A stretch of DNA of 64,000 nt from Melieria omissa (Eukaryota > Arthropoda > Insecta > Diptera > Ulidiidae): the NCBI GenBank assembly GCA_963971225.1, contig OZ020268.1:52626404-52690403 (forward strand). Reading direction: 5' to 3'. A program made the translations under genes and the position numbers. Below are positions 11,780-22,460 of this stretch, piece after piece. Under the pieces are notes generated by a model that had not been told where the DNA came from, ran no database searches, and saw only the letters and a list, made by a program, of their open reading frames with translations. Each line of letters opens with the position of its first letter. Position 1 is the stretch's first letter.

Positions 11780-13580
11780 GTTTAATGTAGTAGAATATTT
11801 CATTTGAAAGGATACGCGAACTGAGTGCGAATACTTTGAACTATTTGAATGTGGTGAAAGTGTTTGGCTGCTTTTACTTTTCGATGTACAAATGAGACTC
11901 TAATGTTGCAATTTGAGGTTATGATACGCAGCGTTGGGGTGCTGGTGCCATCAAAGGGATAGGGTGAGGTTAAGATTTTTTATTTTTAAATTTTCTTTCT
12001 TTATTTTCTTTAGTATGCATATCAATTATTGCTTTCGTGACTTTTAATTTTTGTTGCTGAAAATTTTATATTTTGTAAAAATGTATTTTGTGAAAAATTA
12101 ACCAAATCCGATGTGTGCGTTTTGAGATATCAGCGGATGTAGTCTTTGTAGGTATGGAAAACTTGCAATCTTTCTTGTGTTAAAAAGTTTGTTTGAAGCG
12201 CAGAAATACCCAAAGCACAGTTGGGTCATGAAAAAACTCGTCTGCCATCTTCTTTCTCCTATCTTCATTGGGTATTAGCCGAAAAACAAATCAAATAGCT
12301 GAATTAACGCAAGCATATGATTTATTACTATTATTATTATTATTATTATTATTATTACAAATTGGTATACATAAACGAGAATATGCTAGAAAAAGTAAGC
12401 CTTCCTCTGCTATTGATGTTCAATCTCAAGCCAGACAGATTACTGGAAGAACCTCAGCAGGTTCTTTCTGCTGATCAATCTGAGATATTTCAAATTTCGA
12501 CAAATCTCCACGCCCCAATCAGAATGAACAAGAAAAATGAAAGGCTTTTTTCTTTTGTCTGCAATTAGGTGTTAATACCAAGTCACCCAGATGGCTGAAG
12601 AGAATCTAGTAGGTTTCTTATGTATGCTATTTTGCTATAAAATTTGATTCTATTTAAAGGGAATGGAACAATGACAGAGGTACTGTTTTCTCAGGTTAGC
12701 TAAAGTCTTCTCCTTATGGCGCCAGCTGACTTAACAAGAATACAAGATTACTCTAGCCTACCTGATCTGACGTTGTTTGATTTTCTGTAGAACATTTGCT
12801 CGAATACAGGAATACCCATACTGAGGGCAGGACGGCCAACAGATAGACACCTAACCTGAACAGAGTTCGAGCTCTATGCTCAACCCCGCCTGCTGACGAA
12901 ATGCCTAATAGTTGTACCAGGGGGGTAATTTGGGCTTGAGAGAGGTGGTTTTAGTCCCACACGAACGTGGGCCTGGGGTTTTAATGCTTTCCAACAGTTA
13001 CCAAAGAAGTACCTGTAGAAAGGATCTCTGTTGCCAGGTTTCCACAATTCTCCATAAACTCCATAGAGCTGAATACTCTTCTGTCCGCAATAAGTGTTAT
13101 CGTACGAACACAGTTAAGATGCTTTAAATAGGGTTTGAAGCCTACTTCCACACGTGCCAGTTAAATTACATTTATGAATAAATATTAGTAGATACTAGAA
13201 TTTTAAAAATTAAGAAAATTCACGCTGTTTTGGTTATCAGTTTCAAAAACGTGGAAACTACTTCCAGACAACACAAATCTCTAAGAGATGATCATCAGTT
13301 TTAACATTTTAATGGGTACTTTCTTTCTCACTATGGCCTGGTACCCATTAGAGAGAAAACTGTAAGCCTAGGTGCCAGATTTTGCAGTAACATGCGACCG
13401 TTTTTGAGATTTTACCGTTTTTTGAGGTTTTAATTGTAGTGTGGATGTTTAAATTATCTTTGCATCGTTAACTTTGTGCCAGAGGAGCTAGAATGGATCA
13501 AGAACCATGCGAGCAGTGCTCATATGGGGAAATGGACCATAGTGCAATCCTGCAGAATCGCAAAATGAAAGCGGACTTTC
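11780..13580. other. intergenic DNA with an (ATT)n microsatellite, no gene seen
   Basis: (TTA/ATT)n occupies about 12318-12357 and creates poly-Leu and poly-Tyr frames. 12750-13110 is GC-richer and resembles decayed repeat sequence (CCCACACGAACGTGGGCC), but I cannot assign it to a family. Confidence 0.5.
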
Positions 13581-13589
13581 TTTTTCAAC

Positions 13590-13890
13590 TGGAGAGAAAG
13601 TAATTACAAATCGTGATTGGAGGAATCTCAGGATACATGTGGCTACATAAGGTTATCATGAGAATAATGGACGAACCCAGGCAAACATGCAAATCCTGTC
13701 TCGAGGACGTTGACACAAAACATGGCATTACATATGCCACTGTCCAATGTTCTCGAGATGCAGGAGGCGCATGGGTAACGATGTATTGAGTATGATCGAA
13801 GCTCTTCTGGTCCCTCCTAAGGTTCCGCAAAGAAATCAGCAAGTTCGGAGGAGAAAGGACCATTCCACAACTTTTCTCCCATATCGTTCT
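13590..13890 (+). pseudogene. possible LINE C-terminal remnant
   Basis: The plus strand reads QTCKSCLEDVDTKHGITYAT, then CSRDAGG, and after a stop FWSLLRFRKEISKFG. A Cys-x2-Cys with a following His and Cys, then an RFxKEISKF-like tail, is reminiscent of C-termini of Jockey/I-type ORF2 proteins. The match is weak and the frame is broken. Confidence 0.3.
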
Positions 13891-13899
13891 TCTACTCTT

Positions 13900-15290
13900 C
13901 CCCATAGAAATAGTACAATGATCCGATTGGACTAAGTGAAATGGCTTTCAGAACAAAGATTGCCTGGGAAGGTGTTGATCTCTTGGCGCCAGTACTGAAA
14001 CTCTTTCTTGTGTTGCCAACTTTCCAAGGTTTCTAATCACACAGATGGCTGCTTTAAAAATCCCAAAGTCTTTCTCGTGTCTAACTTCGACTGGTTCGCA
14101 AACACTCTGAACCTGATCACTGAACCTCATCTCTTGTAACCAAATTCTTTCTGTGGTTGCCCACTTTCTAAGGTTTCCAAACACCCACTAAAACCTTACC
14201 AAATGTGAACTACCTCAGTGCTGCTGCCAATAAAGCAACACGTTGCAACGTGTCAACAACTGAAACCACCGTCTAACCGCTGCAGCGAGTTTTGCGTTCG
14301 CGTGCGTTGGCCACACTCTGCCGCAACACTCGTTCACACTGCCCGATTACATGGCATCGAAATTGAATTTCCTAAAAGCGGCGGCAACTGCAGCAACGGC
14401 AGCTGCCACGTGCCACTTTAGTGCTCGAAATTACTGTCTGTTGCAGTTGCCACTTGGCTGCACCTCGGCGTCGCTGTGCTGCTGGTTGCTCTGTTATTTT
14501 TGATGTTGTCATCGTGTCTTCGCGGCACTCAATGCAGGGGATGTGTGTGCGCTTTCGATTTTAATGAAGCGTTTTTCGTATGAATGAAATTTGTTCGATA
14601 CCGAATTGAGCAATAAATAAATGCGGACCGGCGGCGTCGGATTGCGCAGGTTTTTGCGCGCGAACACGGAAACGGAAGTGGCGCAACTCACGCCACCGTC
14701 GACCCGGCAGGGGCGTGCGATTGACTTAATTGACTATGAAAATGAGAAATTACAGAAATAATGAAGCCACGACGACTATGACGACGGCGGCGGTAAATGT
14801 GCAACCGCCACGCGTGCGGCAGTTGTGTGGGTCGTCATCAAAAAGAAAAAAAAAATATGCACAAAACATTTTAAAGCGTTCGTGTTCGGCGGCATCGGCG
14901 TCGGTGTGGCCCTTTTTAGCGGCCGTTCGCCATTCAACGCCTTTTGGCCGTTGTTGTGTTAATTATATTGTAGCGTGTGTTGTTGTTGTTGTTTTGGTGG
15001 TGCGGTTGAAAATTGCCTCTTTTTTGTGTAGTTGGGTTTGTTTGCGAACTCCAAGTGTTGCCATTAAAACGGAATTTATCTGTGGGTTAACGCAACTAAT
15101 TAGATTCGACTTTGATTGCCAATTGGGAGGCAATGGGCTGTTGTTCTATGCAGCTAAGTGGATTTGTGGATTTTCTGACAGCGGCAAGAGGGAGAAGGTA
15201 CGTAATTGAAGCTGCAGTTGAAAGGCAAATCTTTTAATAGAAATGTATAGAATGAAGGAAATGTAATGTTTGACTTTTAAAAATTGGCTA
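13900..15290. other. intergenic DNA, no gene seen
   Basis: Includes a 159-codon plus frame (14730-15209) rich in Thr, Val and Cys with poly-Val runs from GTTGTT tracts. It has no domain and sits in typical fly non-coding sequence, so I do not call it a gene. Confidence 0.45.
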
Positions 15291-15303
15291 TTAGCTAAGT
15301 TAG

Positions 15304-15827
15304 CCCCCGTGGCTCAGTTGGTTAGTGCGTTGGACCGCGAGTCAAAGGCAGCGACCCAGGTTAAAATACTGCCTGTAATAACAACTAAAAAAAATAACGG
15401 GAAAACTCGTTTCCTCTTTCGGCGGCTGTCCTCTCAGCTGGAAATGGCAAACCTCTGAGAGTAAAAATTGCTTATGAAAGAGCTCCCAACCTGCCGTTCG
15501 GAACCGGCATGTACTTTACCGTTACATTTTTCTCTTTTTCGCAGCGATTCGCGGAATCGCTCGTCACATGCGGAATCGCTCGTAACATGCGGAATGCGTC
15601 ACACACCACTTTTCGCTCGGTTGAGTTTAATTGCGCGAGTTGCTTAGTTCATTTTGTGCATTGTAAAACCGAACTGACTCGCCACGTGTCAAAATACGTT
15701 TGAAGAACTCGTCGCTTTTGCTCGCTATCCCAATTCTTTCGGCCTAGTACCATTTTGATGTCTCGTCACTCGACTCGTTACGTGTAATCAAGCCTTTAGT
15801 CTCGCAGTCAATTATTATTAATTATTA
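15304..15827 (+). repeat. tRNA-derived SINE, family B, copy 1, with 13-bp target-site duplication
   Basis: The head CCCCCGTGGCTCAGTTGG with TTAGTGCGTTGGACCGCG is clearly tRNA-like (A box TGGCTCAGTTGG); the B box is decayed. The body GAAATGGCAAACCTCTGAGA, GCTCCCAAC and CCGTTCGGAACCGGCAT is shared with the copy at 54479-54817. It ends in CAGTCAATTATTATTAATTA, an (ATT)n tail. TTAGCTAAGTTAG flanks both ends (15291-15303 and 15828-15840). About 250 bp in the middle (15520-15780, with a repeated GGAATCGCTCGT word) is absent from the other copy and may be a later insertion. Confidence 0.8.
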
Positions 15828-15840
15828 TTAGCTAAGTTAG

Positions 15841-17322
15841 GTTAAATTAGGTTGAATATGAATAGGTTTTGTCTTTATTCTTTGGTTTTGCCGCGTTCAA
15901 CGCATCTTGAGTGTGTGTGTAGCCTGTAGGTGCGCCAGTACCAGTACAACAGTAATCTTCATCTTTCTTTCTTTCTTTCTTTTTTTTAATTTTAATTTAT
16001 TTCACCTATTTTCATATCTACTGGAAGCAAAACTTCCCACAGATCAATAAATCATGTAAATAATAGCTTGAAGTGCTCAGCTTCTCAATTGCCACTCAGA
16101 CAAACCATAACTCACTTCATTTCATTGAACAACACTACTCAACAACTCGTTTATGTTGTGCCATTGACTGCAATTAGTATGAATGGGATTTATTTAGTAT
16201 TATATGGGTTTTAAATAATTTCGATTCGCATTTCAAATGACCTACAAAACAAGTACGATTATTTTCTTAAATATTTATATGCGTACACGTTCAATCAAAT
16301 TCACTTCAATTCAATCGAATCACTTCCGTTCAAGCGAGTGCTTCCTTAGTCGATTGTCTCTTTCTCGCTCAGGCCACAAGCAATAAAATGTCAAACCGTA
16401 TTTGCAGGCGATTTGTGAGTGTAAAATCCAAGAACGCAATTAAACTTGCCAGCCGATTACCTATCAGTTACCATTCTTCATATTATTATCAATTTTTTTA
16501 TTTGGTTTTTTGTGCTTTGTTTGTTTGCTTTGCATGCTTTATGTGCTTTTGAGTTGATTGTATTTTTATATTTTTATTTTTTAATTGTTTTTTTAATTTT
16601 TTTATTTAAAATTTTTTTTTTCGTTTTTTTATGTTGTACTAAAATGTAGATTGGCTTTTATCGAGCTGCATTGCAGGTCATCAGCGTTGAATTGAGGCGA
16701 GTGTTGTTGTCTTTGCCGCGCGCTGCAATGCGCTGTCAAGCTTGTTTATTTGCTGGGTTAATGGTGCAATATTGACACAAAGTATTAATGTACATACGTT
16801 TGTGTGTGTTTTCAATAATCTATCTTTATTGGTTTTAGCGTTTTTACACCTTCCTTGCCTGGCCAATTTTTGCTTTGGTTCGCAGACTGTTTGTTCTCAA
16901 AGTTTGCTCTTTGTCTGAGATGTGGGGCAAGTTTGCTTAGTCGAGTTTTATTTGAGATGTAATTAAAGTTCGAAACTTGAGTACAAGAATAAGGTTTTTG
17001 TTTGCTTCACTTGATGCATTAGAATGACAATGAAAAACAAGCCACGCAAATTTATTCAAACAAAATAAAGTAAATCAAATTTGAATTCAGTTAAAGTGAA
17101 GTCAAGTTTTTTTTTTGTTTTAATTTTTATCCTAAAAAAATAATTGAAAATAATTAGTTAAAAATAAATAAATTATAAGTCTAATTTTATATGAAGATCA
17201 TTGCTTTCACCCATCGATGGGCCAGACGAAATATGGGTGAGGCTTTTCACAAAGGCAAAGCGCAATGACAGATGAAGTTTATTATGTTTATATAGTAGGT
17301 AACGCATGTAAGTATATATATA
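15841..17322. other. intergenic DNA, AT-rich, no gene seen
   Basis: A CTTT tetranucleotide run lies near 15963-15982. Poly-T-rich sequence at 16490-16640 gives a Phe-rich frame that is not a credible protein. Confidence 0.5.
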
Positions 17323-18912
17323 CAGTGGCGGACAAAACTGTTCACAAAAAAATTAAATTTCACAAAATGTTAAATTCGCGGGTACTTGTTTAGAGTATAT
17401 CAATCGTAGTTTGCCACATTTTTACTTCAAGCTAGCATGTTATACCATGATAATTTTAGCTGTTTATATTGTCTGCAAAATACCGTTTTGTAAAGAAATA
17501 TTTGCAGGCACGTGTGAACAGTTTTGTCCGCGATCGGTCAAAGCTACGTATTAGAGCATTTATCTCGACCATCGCTATTAGTCCTATTCGGAACCGCGTC
17601 GGTGTATTGAGAAGATAAATAATATATAACATTATGCTCCAAAAAACTTTTCAAAGTACATAACTTTAAGATTTAGATTTAGAATTTAAAGAAAATTTTT
17701 GCAAAAGACATTGAAAGTAGTTTTACCTATAGGAAATTTGCTGGAAAACACAAAATATCAATCGGTGTAGCTAAAAAAATTAAAGACTGCTATAATATAA
17801 CTCCCAGATCGAGCAAAAATGGTTGCAAGAAAAAGTAGTTTCCGGTGGTTCAGCGTGTTGTTCGCAGATTGATTTTAACTGTTGCCACTAACATTGCTGC
17901 AGACATCGCAAAAATACTACAAGCCGATTAATGTATACAAGTCACCACTAGAACCGTCCAAAAGACATTAAACGAAAGCGGATTTGTGGCCAAGATTAAA
18001 ACATAAAAAAACATTTTTGACTGGTCGTCATCCCAAGGTCAGGTTGGCATTTGCTAAGAAGTACGCAATGACTTCCGTTGATGACTCGCGGAGAGTAACT
18101 TGGTAGAATGAAACAAAAATTCACCGTTTGGGGTCTGACGGTGAACGTTACACTTGGGTAGACAAGCAAATTGGAGTCCCAAACTGCAATATAGAACAAA
18201 CTCAAAAGTTTGAAAGTTGTTTCTCTTATAGCCTGCGGTTGTTTCCGTGTAAGTGATGTGGGAATTTTGCGCCGTATCAAAAGTAGAATGATGGTAAGCG
18301 ACTTTATTACGATTTGAGAGGGCTCCTACCTACTAAGTTTAGATATCTTTTATAAAAAGCCGGGTCACGAAAAAATTTTTGAGCAGAACAACGATCTAAA
18401 ACATACAGCCAGAGCCACCAAAGAGTGGATAGCCGAAAACGGCATACACATTTTTTATTGGCCACCCCAATTACCGGACTTAAACCCCATGGAACATTAG
18501 TGGTTTGCCTTAAAGAGAAAAATTATGCTCAAAAAGACTCACCAAAGGATATTGACAGATTATGGGAAAAAACTTCACCAGCGTGGTTGGAAATACCCTC
18601 AAAATACTACACAATCTAGTACAAAGCATGCCGAATCATTATAAAGGCCCGCGGAGACCACCCAAAATATTAAAGATAATATCAATCGATTTTTGCTTAT
18701 ATGCGTCAAAACTGTTCACACCACTTTTGTTGAATTTTAGTGTTTTTTATTTATTATTATATAATTATAATATTTTGTTTGTTGTTTTTCAGTAAACAAA
18801 ATATTCAATTTTAAAACGATGTAATTAAATTTTTGTTTTTGTTGTTAAAAAGTAAAAAATTTAATAAACTTTCTAACTTATGAAAATTCGTGAACAGTTT
18901 TGTCCGCCACTG
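17323..18912 (+). mobile_element. decayed Tc1-like transposon with TA target site
   Basis: The ends are CAGTGGCGGACAAAACTGTT at 17323 and its complement ending at 18912, with TA on both sides. Each end also holds an inner, inverted partial copy of the terminal repeat: GTGAACAGTTTTGTCCGCG near 17514 and AAAACTGTTCACACCAC near 18710. The plus strand keeps the Tc1 catalytic landmark: EWIAENGIHIFYWPPQLPDL followed by NPMEH, then a stop and WFALKRKI (about 18423-18530). Length 1590 bp is normal for Tc1, but the transposase frame is destroyed. Confidence 0.88.
18425..18620 (+). pseudogene. Tc1 transposase remnant (catalytic DD34E region)
   Basis: The stretch WPPQLPDLNPMEH is the usual W-P-x-x-S-P-D-L-N-P-I-E motif around the last acidic residue, with Ser changed to Leu. 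A TAG follows where the family has an aromatic or aliphatic residue before WG/WF. Upstream segments (about 17750-18000) retain only scattered similarity to the helix-turn-helix region. Confidence 0.7.
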
Positions 18913-19413
18913 TATATACCAATTATGTTCATATATACTTACTTAGTTACCCACAAATACACTGTAAAAGGAGATGAATCTCTGATTTTTTTAATTTTTT
19001 TGAACCATTTCGTCTGGTCAGACGACAAAGTCCATCCGAGGGTTAAAAATAAATTAAAAGTCGCACTTTGTATGAAGAGTTTTGCTTGTTTCAATATTAA
19101 ATGCATCAATCATGCACTCGTTTTAAAAAATGTTATACATTACCCATGTTTAACCCATTAATAGGCATTGAAATTGGGTTCGTTTTAGCTCAATCAGATT
19201 CAGGTGATTCATATATCTTATATCTATATATATAAAAATGAATCGTGGTCCATTCGACTGCGTATCACTCGAGAACGGCTGGACCAACTTGGATACTTCC
19301 TTCGGCGGGTTTGTTCGAAATTGTTACGTGAAGGTTTATAAAGAAAGAAAAGTCGGGAAAACGGGGCGTGGCGCCACCAGAATACATTTTTAGACAATAA
19401 ACTTGGAACCATA

Positions 19414-19714
19414 ACACTTCGTTCAATAATGTGTGTGACTGACACATAGATGGCGGCACTAATACTAAATCAATACCTCAAAAAGATGCTCCGTGGTAAG
19501 AGATTTGGCTCAAATGATGAAGTAATCGCCGAAACTAACGCCTATTTTGAAGGCAAAGAAAAATCGTTCTACAAAGGCGGTATCGAAAGATTGGAAAACG
19601 TTGGAATGATTGTATCTCCCTAAAAGGGGACTAAATATGTTGATGAATAAAAACGAATTTTGGCAAACAAATTTGTTTTAATTAGTTAGTCACACACATT
19701 ATTGAACGAAGTGT
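19414..19714 (+). mobile_element. internally deleted irritans-type mariner (MITE-like), TA target site
   Basis: Perfect terminal inverted repeats ACACTTCGTTCAATAATGTG and complement, flanked by TA at 19412-19413 and 19715-19716. After about 60 bp of 5' sequence it jumps to the last third of the transposase (KKMLRGKRFGSNDEVIAETN). Length is 301 bp against about 1.3 kb for an intact element. It is the same family as the copy at 21776-22460 and could move only with transposase supplied in trans. Confidence 0.9.
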
Positions 19715-19753
19715 TAAGTCACACATCAATTAAATTTCTCACTTACTTTTTAA

Positions 19754-21375
19754 CCCTCATCCGACGTTCAAAAAAACTCACACATAAGATGTTCGGGTGA
19801 TATTTCACCCATATGGTACTTTGCATTGTTTTAATGAATTTTTTGACCAATTATAATAAAAAATTATTTGTTATCTTTAATCTTTATTATCTTTGTTATC
19901 ATACAGATAAATAAGTTGAAAAATTTTTCTATATTTTTTTGCAATGAGGGCAACTAGGTTAGGTTAGGTTATTATGGATGCCTCGGTAAGAGACCCACTC
20001 GGAGGCATATTATGAGACCCGTTGTGATATACCACAAATTTCACCCGTTTTTAAATGTGTATGTAATACTGTTTTTCGAACATATGTTACAGCACTCATT
20101 TTAATCGGATGGGGAAAGGGGGCAAGGAAGGGCAGTAGTTAACTAAAACTTTGTGTTCACCACAAGTATACTTTTTTCAGTAATTGCAAGCAGAATATGT
20201 CTCTTGATCGTTTTTGATATCAAATTGGCGCCGTGTTCCAATAATTCTTTTACTTTTTTACGCTCTGATTTTCTGACAAGGTTTGCAAAAATTGCTGTAT
20301 TGAGATAAGAAGTCAGCATGAAGATTTTCCTTTCGCTTACGTTGCTCTACGCAAAATCTTTAACTTTACTAAACTAAAATCTAAGTCTTCAAGAAAAATT
20401 CGCCGCTTGTACTTTTTGTACAAGCGATCCAGATGGAATCGAGAGCGATTAGTTTTTCGCTTGACGGTATAGTTAGTGAACAATCAATTGGTCTTAAGTG
20501 TCAATTACTGCTTTTGACTTATTGTAAAACGATATAATTTCGGGTAATTTTTTGTCACCCACATTTCCTCGTTATGATGAAAAGTGCTCAAAGGGGCATC
20601 TTCCTCTTGTTAACTTAGTGTGCCCTTTTCATAGGACGTACATAGCAGTTGTCGCTAAACCCACGTTTCTCATATATCTCTTATGGATGTTAACGAGCTT
20701 CATTCTTGATTACAATCGTTACGTTCTTGGCGAATGGTTTTGTCACCGATAGAACGAAAAATTGGTCTACCTGTTGTGTAACTCTACAGATTATCAAGAT
20801 ATTCCCCATTCGACTTATAAACACCACTCAAAATTGAAATACCAAACCATGCCTGAATATCACCAACGCTGATCCATGCACTGCCAAAAACCCGCAAACC
20901 TTTAACATTAGTTTTGCCAGTTACTATCTTTAACATTGGTCTTCATTGGCATCTTTTATTACTGACACACGACTTCAAGCATAACGAGTTATACCAACTT
21001 TAGTTGAAATAAAATAATTGGCTCCTACTTTTCCGTTGAGCTCAGGAGGCCCATTGATCCATAAAAAGGTTTTGCCTATAAAAGCAGTTCATAACTTCCA
21101 ATCCACAGACGTAATCTTATGGCATTTTCTGTATGTGTTGCGTTGGATTTCTATACAATTTGTATATGGGTGAAATATCACCCGAACGTCGCCCACGTAA
21201 CTTTTTTTGTAATCACCGTTATAATCAAATAATCAATATGTTGTAATAAATTCTAAAACTTATATTGGTTTGCTACAAATACAAGAAACCTTAATCATTT
21301 TGATAAATATATAGGAAAGTTATAGCATCTCAAAGTTGAAAATGGGTGAAAAATCACCCGAACGACGGATTAGGG
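19754..21375 (-). mobile_element. piggyBac-type element with TTAA target site, transposase decayed
   Basis: The ends are CCCTCATCCGACGTTC (19754) and GAACGACGGATTAGGG (21375), each flanked by TTAA (19750-19753 and 21376-21379). Subterminal GTTCGGGTGATATTTCACCC repeats occur near 19790, and inverted near 21170 and 21342, giving the asymmetric end structure of piggyBac elements. The minus strand around 20780-20860 reads IQAWFGISILSGVYKSNGEY, like the start of the piggyBac catalytic domain, followed by TGRPIFRSI after a stop. Length 1622 bp is short for the family and includes a SINE inserted at about 19970-20135. Confidence 0.88.
19970..20135 (-). repeat. SINE family A, copy 2 (truncated), nested in piggyBac
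   Basis: The minus strand matches the body and tail of the SINE at 5055-5440: CCCTTTCCCCATCCGATTA, AACATATGTT, AACGGGTGAAATTTGTGGTAT, CACAACGGGTC, CCGAGTGGGTCTCTTA. It ends in AACCTAACCTAACC. The tRNA-like head is missing. The piggyBac was therefore in place before this SINE landed. Confidence 0.75.
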
Positions 21376-21775
21376 TTAATCATGTCCTTCGACCGAGGGA
21401 ATGGGGTGGGTATTGGACAAGGGGTGTGGCACCGCCCATACAACTCAACTCTTAAGTGGAATAGCTTCGAAATTGTAAGTCGCACAATATTGAAATTTGG
21501 GGTACCGTCGTTTCATAGATGTGTCATTCCACTGTTAAAATTTGATGGGCGTTGATAAGGGGCGTGGCACATTTTTTATGCAGCAGAACTGTAAGTCGTA
21601 CACCAATGAAACTTGGTATGAACCTACCAGTTAATCATATCTTTCGGCAGAGGGAATAAGGTGAGTATTGAACAAAGGGGTGTGGCACCGCCCATACCAC
21701 TCAAATCTTTTAAATGGAATAGCTTCGGAATTGTAAGTCGCACAATATTGAAATTTGGTGTACCGTCGTTTCATA

Positions 21776-22460
21776 ACACTTCGTTCAATAATGTGTGTGA
21801 CTAACTAATTAAAACACATTTTTTTTGCCAAAATTCGTTTTTATTCATCAACATATTTAGTCCCCTTTTAGGGAGATACAATCATTCCAACGCTTTTCCA
21901 ATCTTTCGATACCGCCTTTGTAGAACGATTTTTCTTTGCCTTCAAAATAGGCGTTAGTTTCGGCGATTACTTCATCATTTGAGCCAAATCTCTTACCACG
22001 GAGCATCTTTTTGAGGTCTGCGAAGAGCCAGTAGTCGCTGGGGGCCAGATCTGGAGAATACGGGGTATGAGGAAGCCATTCGAAGCCCAATTCATGCATT
22101 TTTGCCATCGTTTTCATCGACTTGTGACACGGTGCATTGTCTTGGTGAAACAAAAATTTTTTCTTCTTCATATGGGGCCGCTTAATCGCGATTTCTTCTT
22201 TCAAACGTTCCAACAACGCTATATAATAGTCGCTATTGATTGTTTTCCCTTTCTCAAGATAGTCGATGAATATTATTCCGTTCACATCCCAAAATGCTGA
22301 TACCATAACCTTGCCAGCCGATGTTTGTGCCTTTGGACGCTTTGGGCGGCTTTCACCGGTTGCATGCCACTCAGCAGACTGCCGATTTGACTCTGGAGTG
22401 AAATGGTGGATCCATGTTTCATCCATTGTGATGTACCGACGCAAAAACTCCGACTTGTAA
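21776..22460 (-). pseudogene. irritans-subfamily mariner transposase, 5' truncated
   Basis: Frame of 195+ codons: FLRRYITMDETWIHHFTPES, AGKVMVSAFWDVNGIIFIDY, FHQDNAPCHKS, PYSPDLAPSDYWLF, ending about LKGDYVDE. All three catalytic Asp residues of DD34D remain (MDETW, HQDNAP, APSD), and spacing from the second to the third is normal. It is close to Himar1 of Haematobia. The N-terminal helix-turn-helix half (about 150 residues) is missing: upstream lies an in-frame TGA and unrelated AATTCATAAATTCATAAA repeats. Only the 3' inverted repeat (from 21776, next to TA) is present. It is recent, since the frame is intact, but cannot be active. Confidence 0.92.

Larger units (their letters stand above)
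19221..21775 (+). repeat. older dispersed repeat (Helitron-like start) interrupted by nested transposons
   Basis: It begins TCTATATATATAAAAATGAA near 19221, the kind of start seen in insect Helitrons, and continues CGAGAACGGCTGGACCAACT and GGGGCGTGGCGCCACC. Removing the inserts at 19414-19714 and 19754-21375 brings AAGTCACACATCAATTAAA next to TCATGTCCTTCGACCGAGG. This matches the intact order at 21591-21655 (AAGTCGTACACCAATGAAA then TTAATCATATCTTTCGGC). The unit with TGTGGCACCGCCCATAC occurs twice (about 21380-21520 and 21640-21773). Helitron assignment is tentative; the interrupted-repeat structure is clear. Confidence 0.6.

Noticed and set aside
12317..12568. Poly-Tyr and poly-Leu frames
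   Set aside because: Caused by the (ATT)n microsatellite at 12318-12357.
14730..15209. Plus-strand open frame of 159 codons
   Set aside because: Low-complexity poly-Val and Thr-rich pieces from GTT and ACG runs; no recognisable domain or exon signals.
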